This document shows, in pieces, positions 34,274-42,248 of a stretch of 45,516 nt of DNA. Source of the stretch: Nanobdellota archaeon (lineage in GTDB: Archaea > Nanobdellota > Nanobdellia > Parvarchaeales > Parvarchaeaceae); NCBI GenBank assembly GCA_021852265.1, contig JAJZNV010000022.1, positions 1-45,516 on the forward strand. Reading direction: 5' to 3'. Below the pieces are notes generated by a model. It worked only from the letters and a program-made list of their open reading frames with translations, was not told where the DNA came from and searched no databases. Each line of letters opens with the position of its first letter. Position 1 is the first letter of the stretch. The translations under genes and the position numbers were made by a program.

Positions 34274-34509
34274 AATTCTCCACGATCACCTTAGATAAGT
34301 TTTTTATTGTTTTTAAATATAATTGAATAAAAATTCTATTATTAATCTGAGCTGCAAGAGCAACCTATTTCGCTACAACGGCAACTTTTCACTTGTGACT
34401 ACAGTATTTAGATTTACTGAACTCATAAAGATCTAAATTAATCCAAAAAGAACATGATGATGATGTCGACGCACTTAAATATGACCTCACTGATTTAATT
34501 TTATAAAAA
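34274..34509. other. Intergenic region between nrdJ and the 16S 3' end
   Basis: 236 bases. It contains the nrdJ promoter (TATA-like element near 34308-34323) and the downstream arm of the 16S processing stem at 34453-34474. No 23S rRNA, spacer tRNA or ORF is present, so the 16S gene is not followed by the rest of an rRNA operon. Confidence 0.6.
34453..34474 (-). other. 16S processing stem, 3' arm
   Basis: On the minus strand it reads GTGCGTCGACATCATCATCA followed by TG. 34457-34474 is the perfect complement of 36013-36030 on the other side of the 16S gene, forming an 18-bp stem that closes the pre-rRNA loop. Confidence 0.8.
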
Positions 34510-36012
34510 AAGGAGGTGATCCAGCCGCACGTTCCCGTACGGCTACCTTGTGGCGACTTAACCCTACTCACTGAACCTAGACTCGGTTATCATTATATTA
34601 CGACAGTCTCATCTAGGTCCAACTTGTCTGGTTTGACGGGCAGTGTGTGCAAGGAGCAGGAAAGTATTCACCGCGCTTTGTTGAAACGCGGTTACTACGG
34701 ATTCCGACGTTCACGAGGCTGAGTTACAAACCTCGATTCGAACTAGGGTAAAGATTGGAGGATTGGCTCCTCCTTTCGGAGTTGCTTCCCATTGGCTTTA
34801 CCATTGCAATTCGCGTGTAGCCCAGCGGATTAGGGTCATACTGACCTACCGTCGCCCTCACCTTCCTCTTCCTTTCGAAAGCTGTCTCCATATTTTGCTC
34901 GTTCATGACGGATCATACGTTAGCAAATATGGAAGAGGGTCTTGTTAGTTACCCGACTTAACGGGACGTCTCAAGATACTAACTGATGATGGCCATGCAA
35001 CACCTCTCAGCGCATTAGGCAAGTTCTTCAGACTGGCCTTCATCTTGCTGTCGCTGCTGGTAAGATTCCCGGAGTTGAATCCAATTGAACCGCAAATTTC
35101 ACCCGTTTTTGTGCTCCCCCGCCAATTCCTTTAAGTTTCGACCTTGCGATTATACTCCCCAAGTGGCTTACTTAACGCCTTCGCTGTCACACTGCATTTC
35201 CTCAAGGAAATGCAACGTATAGTAAGCAGCGTTTACTGCTAGGGCTACCCGGGTATCTAATCCGGTTCGTTCTCCTAGCCTTCGTCCCTCACCGTCAGGT
35301 CCGTTCTGGGAATGCGCCTTCGCCACTGGTGGTCTTTTCCAGATTAAAGGATTTTACTCCTACCTAGAAAGTTCCCATTCCCCCTCCCGGCCTCTAGTCT
35401 GAAAGTATTCGTACCATGTCGTCCAGTTAAACTGAACGATTTAAGCACGAACTATTCAGACCAGCTACGAACGCTTTAGACTCAATAATAATGGTCACCA
35501 CTCGGGCGACGGGTATTACCGCGGCTGCTGGCACCCGTTTGCCCCGCCCTTATTCGCCATGCCATTTAAAAACATGGCAAAAGTTCCTTCTTAAAAAGAA
35601 GAAACACTTGGGATTCCCCTATCACGCTTTCGCGCATTGTAAAGTTTTCGGAACTGCTGCACGCCGTAGCGCTAGGGTCCTTGTCTAAGTACCCTTCTGG
35701 GGGAAACCACTTCCATGGCCCCTACTGATTTTAGATTTGGTGAGCCGTTACCTCACCAACAGTCTAATCAGGCATAGACCGATCGTAATGCGGTGTATTA
35801 TGGTATTAACAATAGCCTTTGACAATAAAATCGTTTCAGAGATTATTGCTATGGAGTATTAACCTCAGTTTCCCGAGGGTATCCTCCTCATTACGGTACG
35901 TTATCTATGTGTTGCCTCAGCCGTACGCCATCTACTCTTACCGAGCAGATATAACTTGCATGTCTCATGCGAATCCCAATAGCAGTGACCTCCAGCAGGA
36001 TCAACTGGAATT
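34510..36012 (-). rRNA. 16S ribosomal RNA
   Basis: About 1,503 bases, full length. The 5' end begins TTCCAGTTGATCCTGCTGGA and the 3' end finishes with GGATCACCTCCT, the anti-Shine-Dalgarno. Internal universal blocks are present, for example the complement of GTGCTCCCCCGCCAATTCCT near 35110 (archaeal 915 site), the 530-loop region (GCGGCTGCTGGCACCC complement near 35521) and the 1400 region. No large intron. The gene is alone, without 23S or 5S in the window. The GGAGG-type leaders at prkA and 21846 fit its 3' end. Confidence 0.97.
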
Positions 36013-36031
36013 GTGCGTCGACATCATCATG
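36013..36031 (-). other. 16S processing stem, 5' arm
   Basis: Minus-strand CATGATGATGTCGACGCAC directly before the 16S 5' end. It pairs over 18 bases with 34457-34474. Such stems are the usual archaeal substrate for the bulge-helix-bulge endonuclease. Confidence 0.8.
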
Positions 36032-36272
36032 CATGAATATGAATTTATGCACTCACTTTCTCTCATCTGCCTGCGAAGGCATCGAATGCTTCTCTATTTC
36101 TATAATATGAAATCGTGTCTTCAACGCACCGAAATTCGGCACTCTGACGCATCCGGGATATTATAGATATTTAGTTAAAATGATGGTATGTGTTTAAATA
36201 CTTTATGAAAGAGGAAATTAATGATGAAATGTCTAGATTTCAGTTTTTATTTACAAGATGGGTAACATTAAA
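36032..36272. promoter_or_regulatory. 16S leader and divergent promoters
   Basis: Minus-strand GTATTTAAA (about 36193-36201) is the probable rRNA TATA box, predicting a start near 36170 and a leader of about 158 bases. Plus-strand TTTTTATTTA (36244-36253) is 25 bases from the trmY ATG at 36273. The leader holds no tRNA and no ORF that looks real. Confidence 0.5.
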
Positions 36273-36821
36273 ATGAGACGTTTCATCTTATATTCAAGGA
36301 CAGGGCAAACGGCACCATTTGTTGGTTCATTAATGGATGCGGGAAGACTTGACATAGTCTATCAGTGCATATTTACATCAATGTTTGCCTCGCACGCTAT
36401 AAGACGGGATACGGAATTTCATGCCTTTTTGTATGGCGCACCTATTCCGCCTGTCCATGTAGCAGTAGATGGTAAAACCTTACACGATGTTAGAATAGAC
36501 GAGAACACATGGAGGAGCATACTGAATAATTTATTGGCTGGAAAAGATCATCCTGGCATTTCATCCAAAAAAGAGGGAATAGAGGGCTTCTCTAAAGATT
36601 TATCAGAAACGTACGTGCTGAGTGAAAAAGGGGATCCAATCGAAGAGTTAAAATTCAGTTCTCCATCTTTTTTTGTTGGTGATAACGTTGGTTTACCAAA
36701 AAAGTTTGAAGACCTGCTATTAAAAAACGGTGCGAAAAAAGTATCTATAGGACAAGAACGTTATCTTGCGGCATCGACTATCGATATAGTCAATTACATA
36801 CTTGACAAAAAAAGAATCTGA
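36273..36821 (+). CDS. trmY: tRNA (pseudouridine-54 N1)-methyltransferase TrmY
   Basis: SPOUT methyltransferase that makes N1-methylpseudouridine at position 54 of archaeal tRNAs. The 182 residues contain MRRFILYSRTGQTAP at the start, DAGRLDIVYQCIFTSMFASHAIRRD and FLYGAPIPPVHV (both close to known TrmY proteins), and FFVGDNVGLPKKFEDLL plus a C-terminal SAM-binding knot region (KVSIGQERYLAASTIDIVNYIL). An ATG at 36258 would add five residues, but the TATA spacing and family N-terminus favour 36273. Confidence 0.88.
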   Translation: MRRFILYSRTGQTAPFVGSLMDAGRLDIVYQCIFTSMFASHAIRRDTEFHAFLYGAPIPPVHVAVDGKTLHDVRIDENTWRSILNNLLAGKDHPGISSKKEGIEGFSKDLSETYVLSEKGDPIEELKFSSPSFFVGDNVGLPKKFEDLLLKNGAKKVSIGQERYLAASTIDIVNYILDKKRI

Positions 36822-36841
36822 AAACAGAAAAGGGCAAAATC

Positions 36842-36854
36842 TGCCGCTTAGCGG
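36842..36854. repeat. Small perfect hairpin after trmY
   Basis: GCCGC-TTA-GCGGC lies about 20 bases after the trmY stop and before the next gene. It may help end or stabilise the trmY transcript; no T-run follows, so it is not a classical terminator. Confidence 0.4.
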
Positions 36855-36887
36855 CTATTGAAATACATAAATACTTCTTATAATCTT

Positions 36888-38231
36888 ATGGAGAAAATGC
36901 AATATGATGTAGTTATAGTTGGCGGAGGAGTGACAGGAACTGCCCTGCTGTATACTCTTAGGAATTATACTAACATCGAAAATATTCTGCTTGTTGAGAA
37001 ATACCCTACTTTTTCTGAATTAAATTCAAATAGCCAGAGCAACAGTCAGACCCTTCATTTTGGAGATATAGAAAGCAACTATACTCTAGAAAAGGCGCGG
37101 GAAACAAAACATGCCTCAGAGATGTTATTGGCGTACCTTAACGAGCTACCGGAGGGCGAAAACGCAGCTCTTGTTAAAAAGTGTCACAAGATGTTACTCG
37201 GTGTTGGCGAAGAGGAGGTGAAATTCTTAAAAAGAAGATTCTCAAAAGAAATGCGGGAACTTTTTCCAGAGCTTAGGTACCTATCCAAAGATGAGATAAC
37301 TGCCATTGAACCAAAAATAACCGAGGACAGAGACCCGACGGAAGAAATAGGCGCTCTTTATTCTGAGAAAGGTTATATGGTTGATTTTGGTAAGCTCTCG
37401 ACCTCTTTTGTGGAGCACTCTAAATCCTGCAAAAAAACCGGACTGGAAATTCTCCTTGGCACGGAAGTAACTCGAGTTAAAAGAACAAGCGACGGCTTTC
37501 TTTTAAGCACAAACAAGGCCACTTACACAACAAGAACAGTTGTATTTGCGGCAGGCACATATAGCCTCTATTTCGCAAAGATGCTTGGTTATGGAAAGAA
37601 CCTATCGACTCTTTCGGTAGGGGGCAGTTTTTATTACACCCCTCACGTATTGAACGGCAAGGTTTACCGTGTGGAAAAAGGTTCAGTCCCGTTTGCAGCA
37701 GTACATGGCGACCCAGACCTTAATTTCCCGGAAAGAACAAGATTCGGTCCCACTGCAACCGTATTGCCATTACTTGAAAAAGGGAATTTTAAAACGTTTT
37801 CAGCTTATATTAAAACTGCAGGACTAAATGGCGAAGCTATGTTTAGCATAAAATCTGTGCTTTCTGACCCAGAAATTAAAAGAATCATGGCAAAAAATAT
37901 AAAATACGGTGTTCCCGTGATTGGCAAGTATAGCTTCCTGAGAGATGAAGCAAGAAAAATTGTGCCATCGCTTAAATATTCAGATCTTAAGTTCGCAGAC
38001 AACACTGGTGGGATAAGACCACAAGTGATAGACATAAAGAAGAGAAAGATACTGATGGGTGAATTAAAAATAACCGGCAACAATGTTATCTTCAATATGA
38101 CCCCTTCCCCTGGCGCGACGGCGTGCATCCAAACGGCGTATGAAGATGTAGATGAGATTGTAAGATTTATTGGTGCAAAATTTAATAGAGAACTATTCAA
38201 AAAACAATTCAATCAAGTTAATTCTGTCTAA
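36888..38231 (+). CDS. FAD-dependent oxidoreductase, malate:quinone oxidoreductase-like
   Basis: A protein of about 447 residues with an N-terminal FAD-binding Rossmann fold (YDVVIVGGGVTGTALLYTL) and the IENILLVEK strand. The following SNSQSNSQTLHFGDIESNYT sits where Mqo enzymes have their SSNxxNNAGTGHxALxELNYT region. VVFAAGTYSLYFAKML is the second nucleotide motif. It probably passes electrons from a hydroxy acid to the quinone pool at the membrane; L-2-hydroxyglutarate dehydrogenase-like activity is the alternative. A TTG opens the frame at 36858 and an ATG at 36897 (28 bases after the TATA-like CATAAATAC) is equally possible. Confidence 0.75.
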   Translation: MEKMQYDVVIVGGGVTGTALLYTLRNYTNIENILLVEKYPTFSELNSNSQSNSQTLHFGDIESNYTLEKARETKHASEMLLAYLNELPEGENAALVKKCHKMLLGVGEEEVKFLKRRFSKEMRELFPELRYLSKDEITAIEPKITEDRDPTEEIGALYSEKGYMVDFGKLSTSFVEHSKSCKKTGLEILLGTEVTRVKRTSDGFLLSTNKATYTTRTVVFAAGTYSLYFAKMLGYGKNLSTLSVGGSFYYTPHVLNGKVYRVEKGSVPFAAVHGDPDLNFPERTRFGPTATVLPLLEKGNFKTFSAYIKTAGLNGEAMFSIKSVLSDPEIKRIMAKNIKYGVPVIGKYSFLRDEARKIVPSLKYSDLKFADNTGGIRPQVIDIKKRKILMGELKITGNNVIFNMTPSPGATACIQTAYEDVDEIVRFIGAKFNRELFKKQFNQVNSV

Positions 38232-38242
38232 GCAAACATTAT

Positions 38243-38250
38243 TATTTAAG
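38243..38250 (+). promoter_or_regulatory. TATA box of the GH1 gene
   Basis: TATTTAAG centred about 25 bases upstream of the ATG at 38271; predicts a leaderless transcript. Confidence 0.5.
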
Positions 38251-38270
38251 ATAAAAAATAATATTATTAT

Positions 38271-39386
38271 ATGCTGATAGGGACTGCTACATCTGCTCAT
38301 CAAATTGAAGGAAACAACAAGAACAGTGACTGGTGGTATTTTGAGAATTCCGGCAGACTAAAACACAAATCTGGGATAGCCTGTGACAGCTATAATCATT
38401 TTAAGGATGATATAAACTTAATGAAAAAATTAAAGTTAAACTCTTATAAATTTTCAATTGAATTTGCAAGGATAATGCCTAAACGTAATCTACTTGATTT
38501 CGAAGCTGTGGATCATTACAAAGAACTAATTTCCGAGCTAAAGAGAAACTACATAGAGCCGATTCCTACACTATGGCATTATACTTTTCCGATGTGGTTT
38601 TATAAACTTGGGGGATTTGAAAAGAAGAAAAATATCGCAATTTTTGTAGATTACGTAAAAGCGCTATTAAATGAGGGTCTTGACGCAAAATATGTGATCA
38701 CTATAAATGAACCGGTAGTATACGCCCTAAAATCGTACCTAACCAAGGCTTACCCGCCATTCAAACGCTCTTTTAGACAAGCATATCGCATGATCAACAA
38801 CCTAATTCACTTAAATAATGAATTGTACGATTTACTAAAAAAAGAGGGCTACCAGACAGGGTGTGCCAATAATCTTATCTATTTTGGCAAAGCAAGGAGA
38901 ATAATTCCATTTTTGCACCTCTCGGAATATTTCTATAATATTAGATTTATAAAATACACGAAAGCCGATTTTATAGGGATAAACTATTATCATGACATGA
39001 ATTTATTGTTAAGCCTAAAATTAAAAAAGGCACAAAATGAGATGGGATGGAGCATATATCCATATGGCTTGCACTACCTTGTGGAGAATTATTACAACCG
39101 ATTTAAGAAACCAATAATGGTCACAGAAAACGGTATAGCGACAACGAACGAGGAGCTAAAAAGCAGATTTATATCCGAACATTTTGAAGCATTGCTAAAT
39201 GCAAAAAAAGAGGGAGTACCTATACTAGGATACCATTATTGGTCGCTTCTCGATAATTTTGAATGGAATTACGGTTATACAAAGAAATTCGGTGTTGCAT
39301 ACGTCGATAAAAAAACTGGAAAAAGGGTGCTCAAAAAAAGCGCATATTCCCTAAAAAAGATCGCCGAGAAATACTCAACGGCTTAA
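38271..39386 (+). CDS. Glycoside hydrolase family 1 (beta-glycosidase)
   Basis: A retaining beta-glycosidase of 371 residues. The N-terminus IGTATSAHQIEGNN is the family signature, the acid/base is TINEP (Glu147), and the nucleophile is VTENG (Glu286); YHYWSLLDNFEWNYGY is the late substrate-binding loop. GH1 enzymes are usually 430-490 residues, so loops are trimmed here, yet both catalytic residues are kept. No signal peptide, so it acts in the cytoplasm on beta-glucosides or -galactosides. It converges with the next gene with a four-base overlap of stops. Confidence 0.93.
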   Translation: MLIGTATSAHQIEGNNKNSDWWYFENSGRLKHKSGIACDSYNHFKDDINLMKKLKLNSYKFSIEFARIMPKRNLLDFEAVDHYKELISELKRNYIEPIPTLWHYTFPMWFYKLGGFEKKKNIAIFVDYVKALLNEGLDAKYVITINEPVVYALKSYLTKAYPPFKRSFRQAYRMINNLIHLNNELYDLLKKEGYQTGCANNLIYFGKARRIIPFLHLSEYFYNIRFIKYTKADFIGINYYHDMNLLLSLKLKKAQNEMGWSIYPYGLHYLVENYYNRFKKPIMVTENGIATTNEELKSRFISEHFEALLNAKKEGVPILGYHYWSLLDNFEWNYGYTKKFGVAYVDKKTGKRVLKKSAYSLKKIAEKYSTA

Positions 39387-40123
39387 TCGTGCTTTCCCCT
39401 GACTGGTTTATGCCTGGATTTAAATTTTCCTGTAATCAGAACGACCATCATAGAATAAAAATAAAGAAGCCCTGTCCTAAGTGTACCCTCTTTTACATGT
39501 CTACGATATGACATCCTGGCAGTATCTTTTATCATTATAAAACGCCCGAGCTTCCTGATCCTAGAGTATAGCTCCTTGTCCTCACATATCTCTATATCTT
39601 CATTAAAGTTACCTGCCTTAAACAAGGCGTCATCTCTGCAAAAAACACATCCATACGCAGCAGGTATATCGAAATTGTAAGATATCCTTTTATAAACATT
39701 TATCAATCTGCTTAATATCTTAAATTTTATCCTATCCCTACGGTTAAGGTCCTTGTTATTGACGCGTGTGGTCGGTTCTATAGCCACGACATCCTGGTTC
39801 TCCTTCTTTGCAAATGCCAAAACAGTGTTATGAAACAGTTTTTTAGACAATATATAATCTGCGTCTATAAATGCAATTATCTCTCCTTTCGCAATTTTTA
39901 AACCCACATTCCTTCCGGCGGAAATGCCACGCTTAGTGGTCCTTAAAAATTTCGCACCATATTTCTTAGCTATCTTTGCGGTCTTGTCGGAAGAATTATA
40001 ATCGCCTATTATAACCTCATAATTTTTGTAGGTCTGCGCCTTTATCGACTTTAGAAGGTCGCCAAGGTATCTCTCTTCATTATGAGTTGGGACTATAACA
40101 CTGATTAGAGGCTTATCACCCAT
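39383..40123 (-). CDS. Family 2 glycosyltransferase
   Basis: A 246-residue GT-A enzyme: LISVIVPTHNEERYLGDLL at the start, VIIGDYNSSDKT, then IIAFIDADYILS as the DxD-type metal site (about 80-90), and EDIEICEDKELYSRIRKLG as the acceptor-side ED motif. The C-terminal LLYFYSMMVVLITG may touch the membrane. A TTG at 40183 could add 20 residues, but the TATA box at 40144-40153 supports ATG 40123 as a leaderless start. Sugar and acceptor unknown. Confidence 0.85.
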   Translation of the reverse strand: MGDKPLISVIVPTHNEERYLGDLLKSIKAQTYKNYEVIIGDYNSSDKTAKIAKKYGAKFLRTTKRGISAGRNVGLKIAKGEIIAFIDADYILSKKLFHNTVLAFAKKENQDVVAIEPTTRVNNKDLNRRDRIKFKILSRLINVYKRISYNFDIPAAYGCVFCRDDALFKAGNFNEDIEICEDKELYSRIRKLGRFIMIKDTARMSYRRHVKEGTLRTGLLYFYSMMVVLITGKFKSRHKPVRGKHD

Positions 40124-40143
40124 CTCAACGCTATTGTCAATAT

Positions 40144-40153
40144 AGTTTAAATA
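40144..40153 (-). promoter_or_regulatory. TATA box of the GT2 gene
   Basis: Minus-strand TATTTAAACT about 26 bases before the ATG at 40123. It lies inside the longer TTG-started reading, supporting the shorter protein. Confidence 0.55.
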
Positions 40154-40206
40154 ATTTACTGAATTTTCCCTTAATTTTGCCAAAATTTGAGCAAATTATG
40201 CGGTTA

Positions 40207-40674
40207 TTATGCCAAGTTGGATTTTTTGTCTTTAATTTCCCTGACATAATTCAAAATTCCGGGCATCATATCCTGGGCGTTTTTTACTTTTATGATATTA
40301 CTAACATTAAGGTCCGAATCCAAAAACACTGCTGCATTGGTTACTCCACCAGTTACTTTCTTTAGTCCGCAAGCCGAGATAAACTCTTTCTTCGTATCGC
40401 TTAATAAGGAGAAATTGAGTTTATTCTCATTCCTTAACGCACTAAGACTTTCTGGACTGCCGTCCAATACCACGTAAACCGTCGGCACCGTGTCTTTTAG
40501 TTTAGAGATATTGTCTCTCAGGTCCCAAAGCTCTTTTATATGAGAATGTGTCCCATCATCTTTTAAAAATAGAAGGAGTGTTTTGTTGCCATACAACATT
40601 TCAGAGGTTACGCTGCTGCCGGAGTCATCTTTAAGTACAAAATAAGGCAATTTATGCCCCGCATTGAGTCTCAT
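40207..40674 (-). CDS. Peroxiredoxin-like thioredoxin-fold protein lacking the peroxidatic Cys
   Basis: A 155-residue AhpC/TSA-type fold: RLNAGHKLPYFVLKDDSG at the start, the strand TLLLFLKDDGTHSH, then VYVVLDGSPESLSALRNENKL and FSLLSDTKKEFISACG, all in the usual peroxiredoxin order. At the position of the Pxxx(T/S)xxC motif the sequence reads DDGTHSH, so His replaces the peroxidatic Cys; the only Cys is the later SACG. It is unlikely to be a normal peroxidase. A GTG at 40695, two bases outside the tRNA-Trp, could add seven residues; the ATG matches the family better. Confidence 0.75.
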   Translation of the reverse strand: MRLNAGHKLPYFVLKDDSGSSVTSEMLYGNKTLLLFLKDDGTHSHIKELWDLRDNISKLKDTVPTVYVVLDGSPESLSALRNENKLNFSLLSDTKKEFISACGLKKVTGGVTNAAVFLDSDLNVSNIIKVKNAQDMMPGILNYVREIKDKKSNLA

Positions 40675-40696
40675 ATATAATTTATCTGCTGACACT

Positions 40697-40809
40697 TGGG
40701 GCTGCCAGGATTTGAACCTGGATCAACTGGTTTCTACTAATCATCCCTAAAAGGTCATTTTTCCAGTCTAGCTGGAGCCAATTGTTCTGCCGGATTAGAC
40801 TACAACCCC
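40697..40809 (-). tRNA. tRNA-Trp (CCA) with a 40-base intron
   Basis: A 113-base gene. The acceptor GGGGTTG/CAGCCCC pairs with one G-U; the T-stem CCAGG/CCTGG surrounds TTCAAAT; the anticodon stem ATTGG/CCAGT encloses CTCCAG, the intron 40732-40771, then A. The intron sits at 37/38, the canonical archaeal site. The D-stem has one C-A mismatch. No encoded CCA. The 5' end directly follows the TGA of the DUF655 gene with no spacer, so the two are probably cut from one transcript. Confidence 0.9.
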
Positions 40810-41340
40810 TCACGTAAATATCTTATACTTGTCTTTATTCTCCATTTCTTCAAATATTCTGCCCTCTACCCCGCGGGCTATATTTGAGGAAAGCTGGAGC
40901 CTTTCGTTGAGTTCTGAATAGGATTCAAACGCTTTCTTCTTTCTCTCCTCTAATAACTTTTGGGTCATTTTTTTACCCATCCCTGGAATAAGTTCCAGAG
41001 CGTGCAGCCTAACGTTTATAGGTCCAAGTGTGTTTATTATACCAATGTATTTCTTCTCGTTGTCTATTACTGCTTTCTGGATCAGACTATTCAGAGTGTC
41101 CATACCGGATGAATTAAGTTTATCCGGCGTTATCCGCTCTATTATATGATGTATCTCTTCTCGCTTGTTTTCGCCTATGTAAACTTTCTTGCCTGATTCT
41201 ACCACTACATCCTTTTTCAATGCGGCAAGTAAAAGTGACAATGAATCGGTTAATATTATAGCGGAAGGGTGCCTATCACGCGAATTTGGCATGCCATATG
41301 GGAGATATTCGATTACATCCGCGTATTCATCTTTTCCCAT
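40810..41340 (-). CDS. DUF655 family protein (helix-hairpin-helix)
   Basis: A 176-residue archaeal protein. The order DVIEYLPYG, KKVYIGENKREEIHHIIERI, INTLGPINVRLHALELIPGMGKKMTQKLLEERKKKAFESY matches DUF655; the LELIPGMGKKM segment (about 116-126) is a helix-hairpin-helix for nucleic acid. The role is unproven. In archaea it commonly follows rpl21e and rpoF, exactly as here, which suggests a translation or transcription link. Confidence 0.9.
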   Translation of the reverse strand: MGKDEYADVIEYLPYGMPNSRDRHPSAIILTDSLSLLLAALKKDVVVESGKKVYIGENKREEIHHIIERITPDKLNSSGMDTLNSLIQKAVIDNEKKYIGIINTLGPINVRLHALELIPGMGKKMTQKLLEERKKKAFESYSELNERLQLSSNIARGVEGRIFEEMENKDKYKIFT

Positions 41341-41362
41341 ACCAGTTTTAGCCCGCCCTCGA

Positions 41363-41686
41363 TTATAAATGCTTCTTTAATGCGGATAGAATTTTCTTTA
41401 TATCGTCTTCTTTTATAGTCGATTTAAGGGGTGCTAATATGGCTCTGACTTGATCAATAGAAGAAGGGGCAACATCGACTAACATTCTGATGTAATCCTC
41501 TCTTATATCTAAGTTAAGTGCCAAAATATCATTGAATGCTTCCTCAAAATTATTCGCTTTTACATTTTTCTTAATGTGCTCAACAAGTTTTTTCCCGGTT
41601 TCGTAATTAGTATCAATATAATCCAGATATTTCTCCTTTAGTTCCGTCTCACTAATCAGCTTTTCGTCTATTATTTCGTATTCCAT
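41363..41686 (-). CDS. rpoF: DNA-directed RNA polymerase subunit Rpo4 (F)
   Basis: A 107-residue helical subunit that forms the polymerase stalk with Rpo7. EYEIIDEKLISETELKEKYL, GKKLVEHIKKNVKANNFEEA and LVDVAPSSIDQVRAILAPLKSTIKEDDIKKIL fit the Rpb4/RpoF pattern with the HRDC-like C-terminus. It starts one base after the rpl21e stop and leads into DUF655, the conserved archaeal order. Confidence 0.88.
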   Translation of the reverse strand: MEYEIIDEKLISETELKEKYLDYIDTNYETGKKLVEHIKKNVKANNFEEAFNDILALNLDIREDYIRMLVDVAPSSIDQVRAILAPLKSTIKEDDIKKILSALKKHL

Positions 41687-41687
41687 T

Positions 41688-41978
41688 TTACAGTTTCTTA
41701 AGGTGTATTGGGAGCATATCGACCATTTTACACATCTTGCCCTGCATCACTTCGATAGTGTATGCTTTTCCCTTCTTTTGCAGAACTGTGCCATTTATAC
41801 CAAAAAATCTGCGGTGTGGTATATTTTTTTGGAAGTAGGGGCTTGGGTCTATAATTACCTTGTCTCCAAGATTGAAAGTCTGGAGTGCTTTTTTCAAGTC
41901 TATCTGCCCCTTATCCTTAACCCTAAGAGCAAGCCTTCTTCTAGACCTTTTATGCGCACCTCGTCCAGTTATTGACAT
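41688..41978 (-). CDS. rpl21e: 50S ribosomal protein L21e
   Basis: A 96-residue large-subunit protein. A basic N-terminus (GRGAHKRSRRRLALRVKDKG) precedes LQTFNLGDKVIIDPSPYFQKNIPHRRFFGINGTVLQKKGKAYTIEV, which matches L21e (GDKV, then PHxRFxGxxGxV, then GxAYxVEV). First gene of the rpl21e-rpoF-DUF655 operon, with a TATA box at 42003-42012. Confidence 0.95.
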   Translation of the reverse strand: MSITGRGAHKRSRRRLALRVKDKGQIDLKKALQTFNLGDKVIIDPSPYFQKNIPHRRFFGINGTVLQKKGKAYTIEVMQGKMCKMVDMLPIHLKKL

Positions 41979-42002
41979 ATCTATATGTTAGCCAATTTAG
42001 AG

Positions 42003-42012
42003 TATTTATACC
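42003..42012 (-). promoter_or_regulatory. TATA box of the rpl21e operon
   Basis: Minus-strand GGTATAAATA centred about 29 bases before the ATG at 41978, predicting a leaderless or nearly leaderless mRNA. Confidence 0.6.
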
Positions 42013-42039
42013 TATCTAATCACACGAGCTAAACTCGAC

Positions 42040-42122
42040 TGCGGAAGGAGGGATTCGAACCCTCGAAGGCCTGAGCCATAAGGTCCTTAGCCTTACGCGT
42101 TTGACCGCTTCGCTACCTCCGC
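42040..42122 (-). tRNA. tRNA-Leu, anticodon reads AAG
   Basis: An 83-base class II tRNA. The acceptor is GCGGAGG/CTTCCGC with discriminator A, the D-stem GCG/CGC, the anticodon stem TAAGG/CCTTA, the loop CTAAGGA, a long variable arm with GGC-TCAG-GCC, and the T-stem GAGGG/CCCTC around TTCGAAT. The variable arm and discriminator indicate leucine. In the seven-base loop positions 34-36 are AAG, which would decode CUU. A34 is practically unknown in archaeal tRNAs. A TATA box lies about 28-30 bases upstream (near 42149-42156). Confidence 0.85.
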
Positions 42123-42248
42123 ATCAAACTCTTTATTGTACACCAAAACTTATAAACATATTACACTTCTCGTGTGTGCAGCGATGCTTTTAAATGTTTT
42201 TAAATTGCTCTCGCAACTAGTTCTTGCCCCGACACATTCTTAAAGGAC

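Noticed and set aside
34516-36166. Several ORFs of 60-115 codons within the 16S region
   Set aside because: They lie inside a conserved rRNA gene and have no coding signature.
40732-40771. Box C/D guide RNA inside the tRNA-Trp intron
   Set aside because: Some archaeal tRNA-Trp introns hold such RNAs, but this one is only 40 bases and has no convincing C (RTGATGA) plus D (CTGA) pair.
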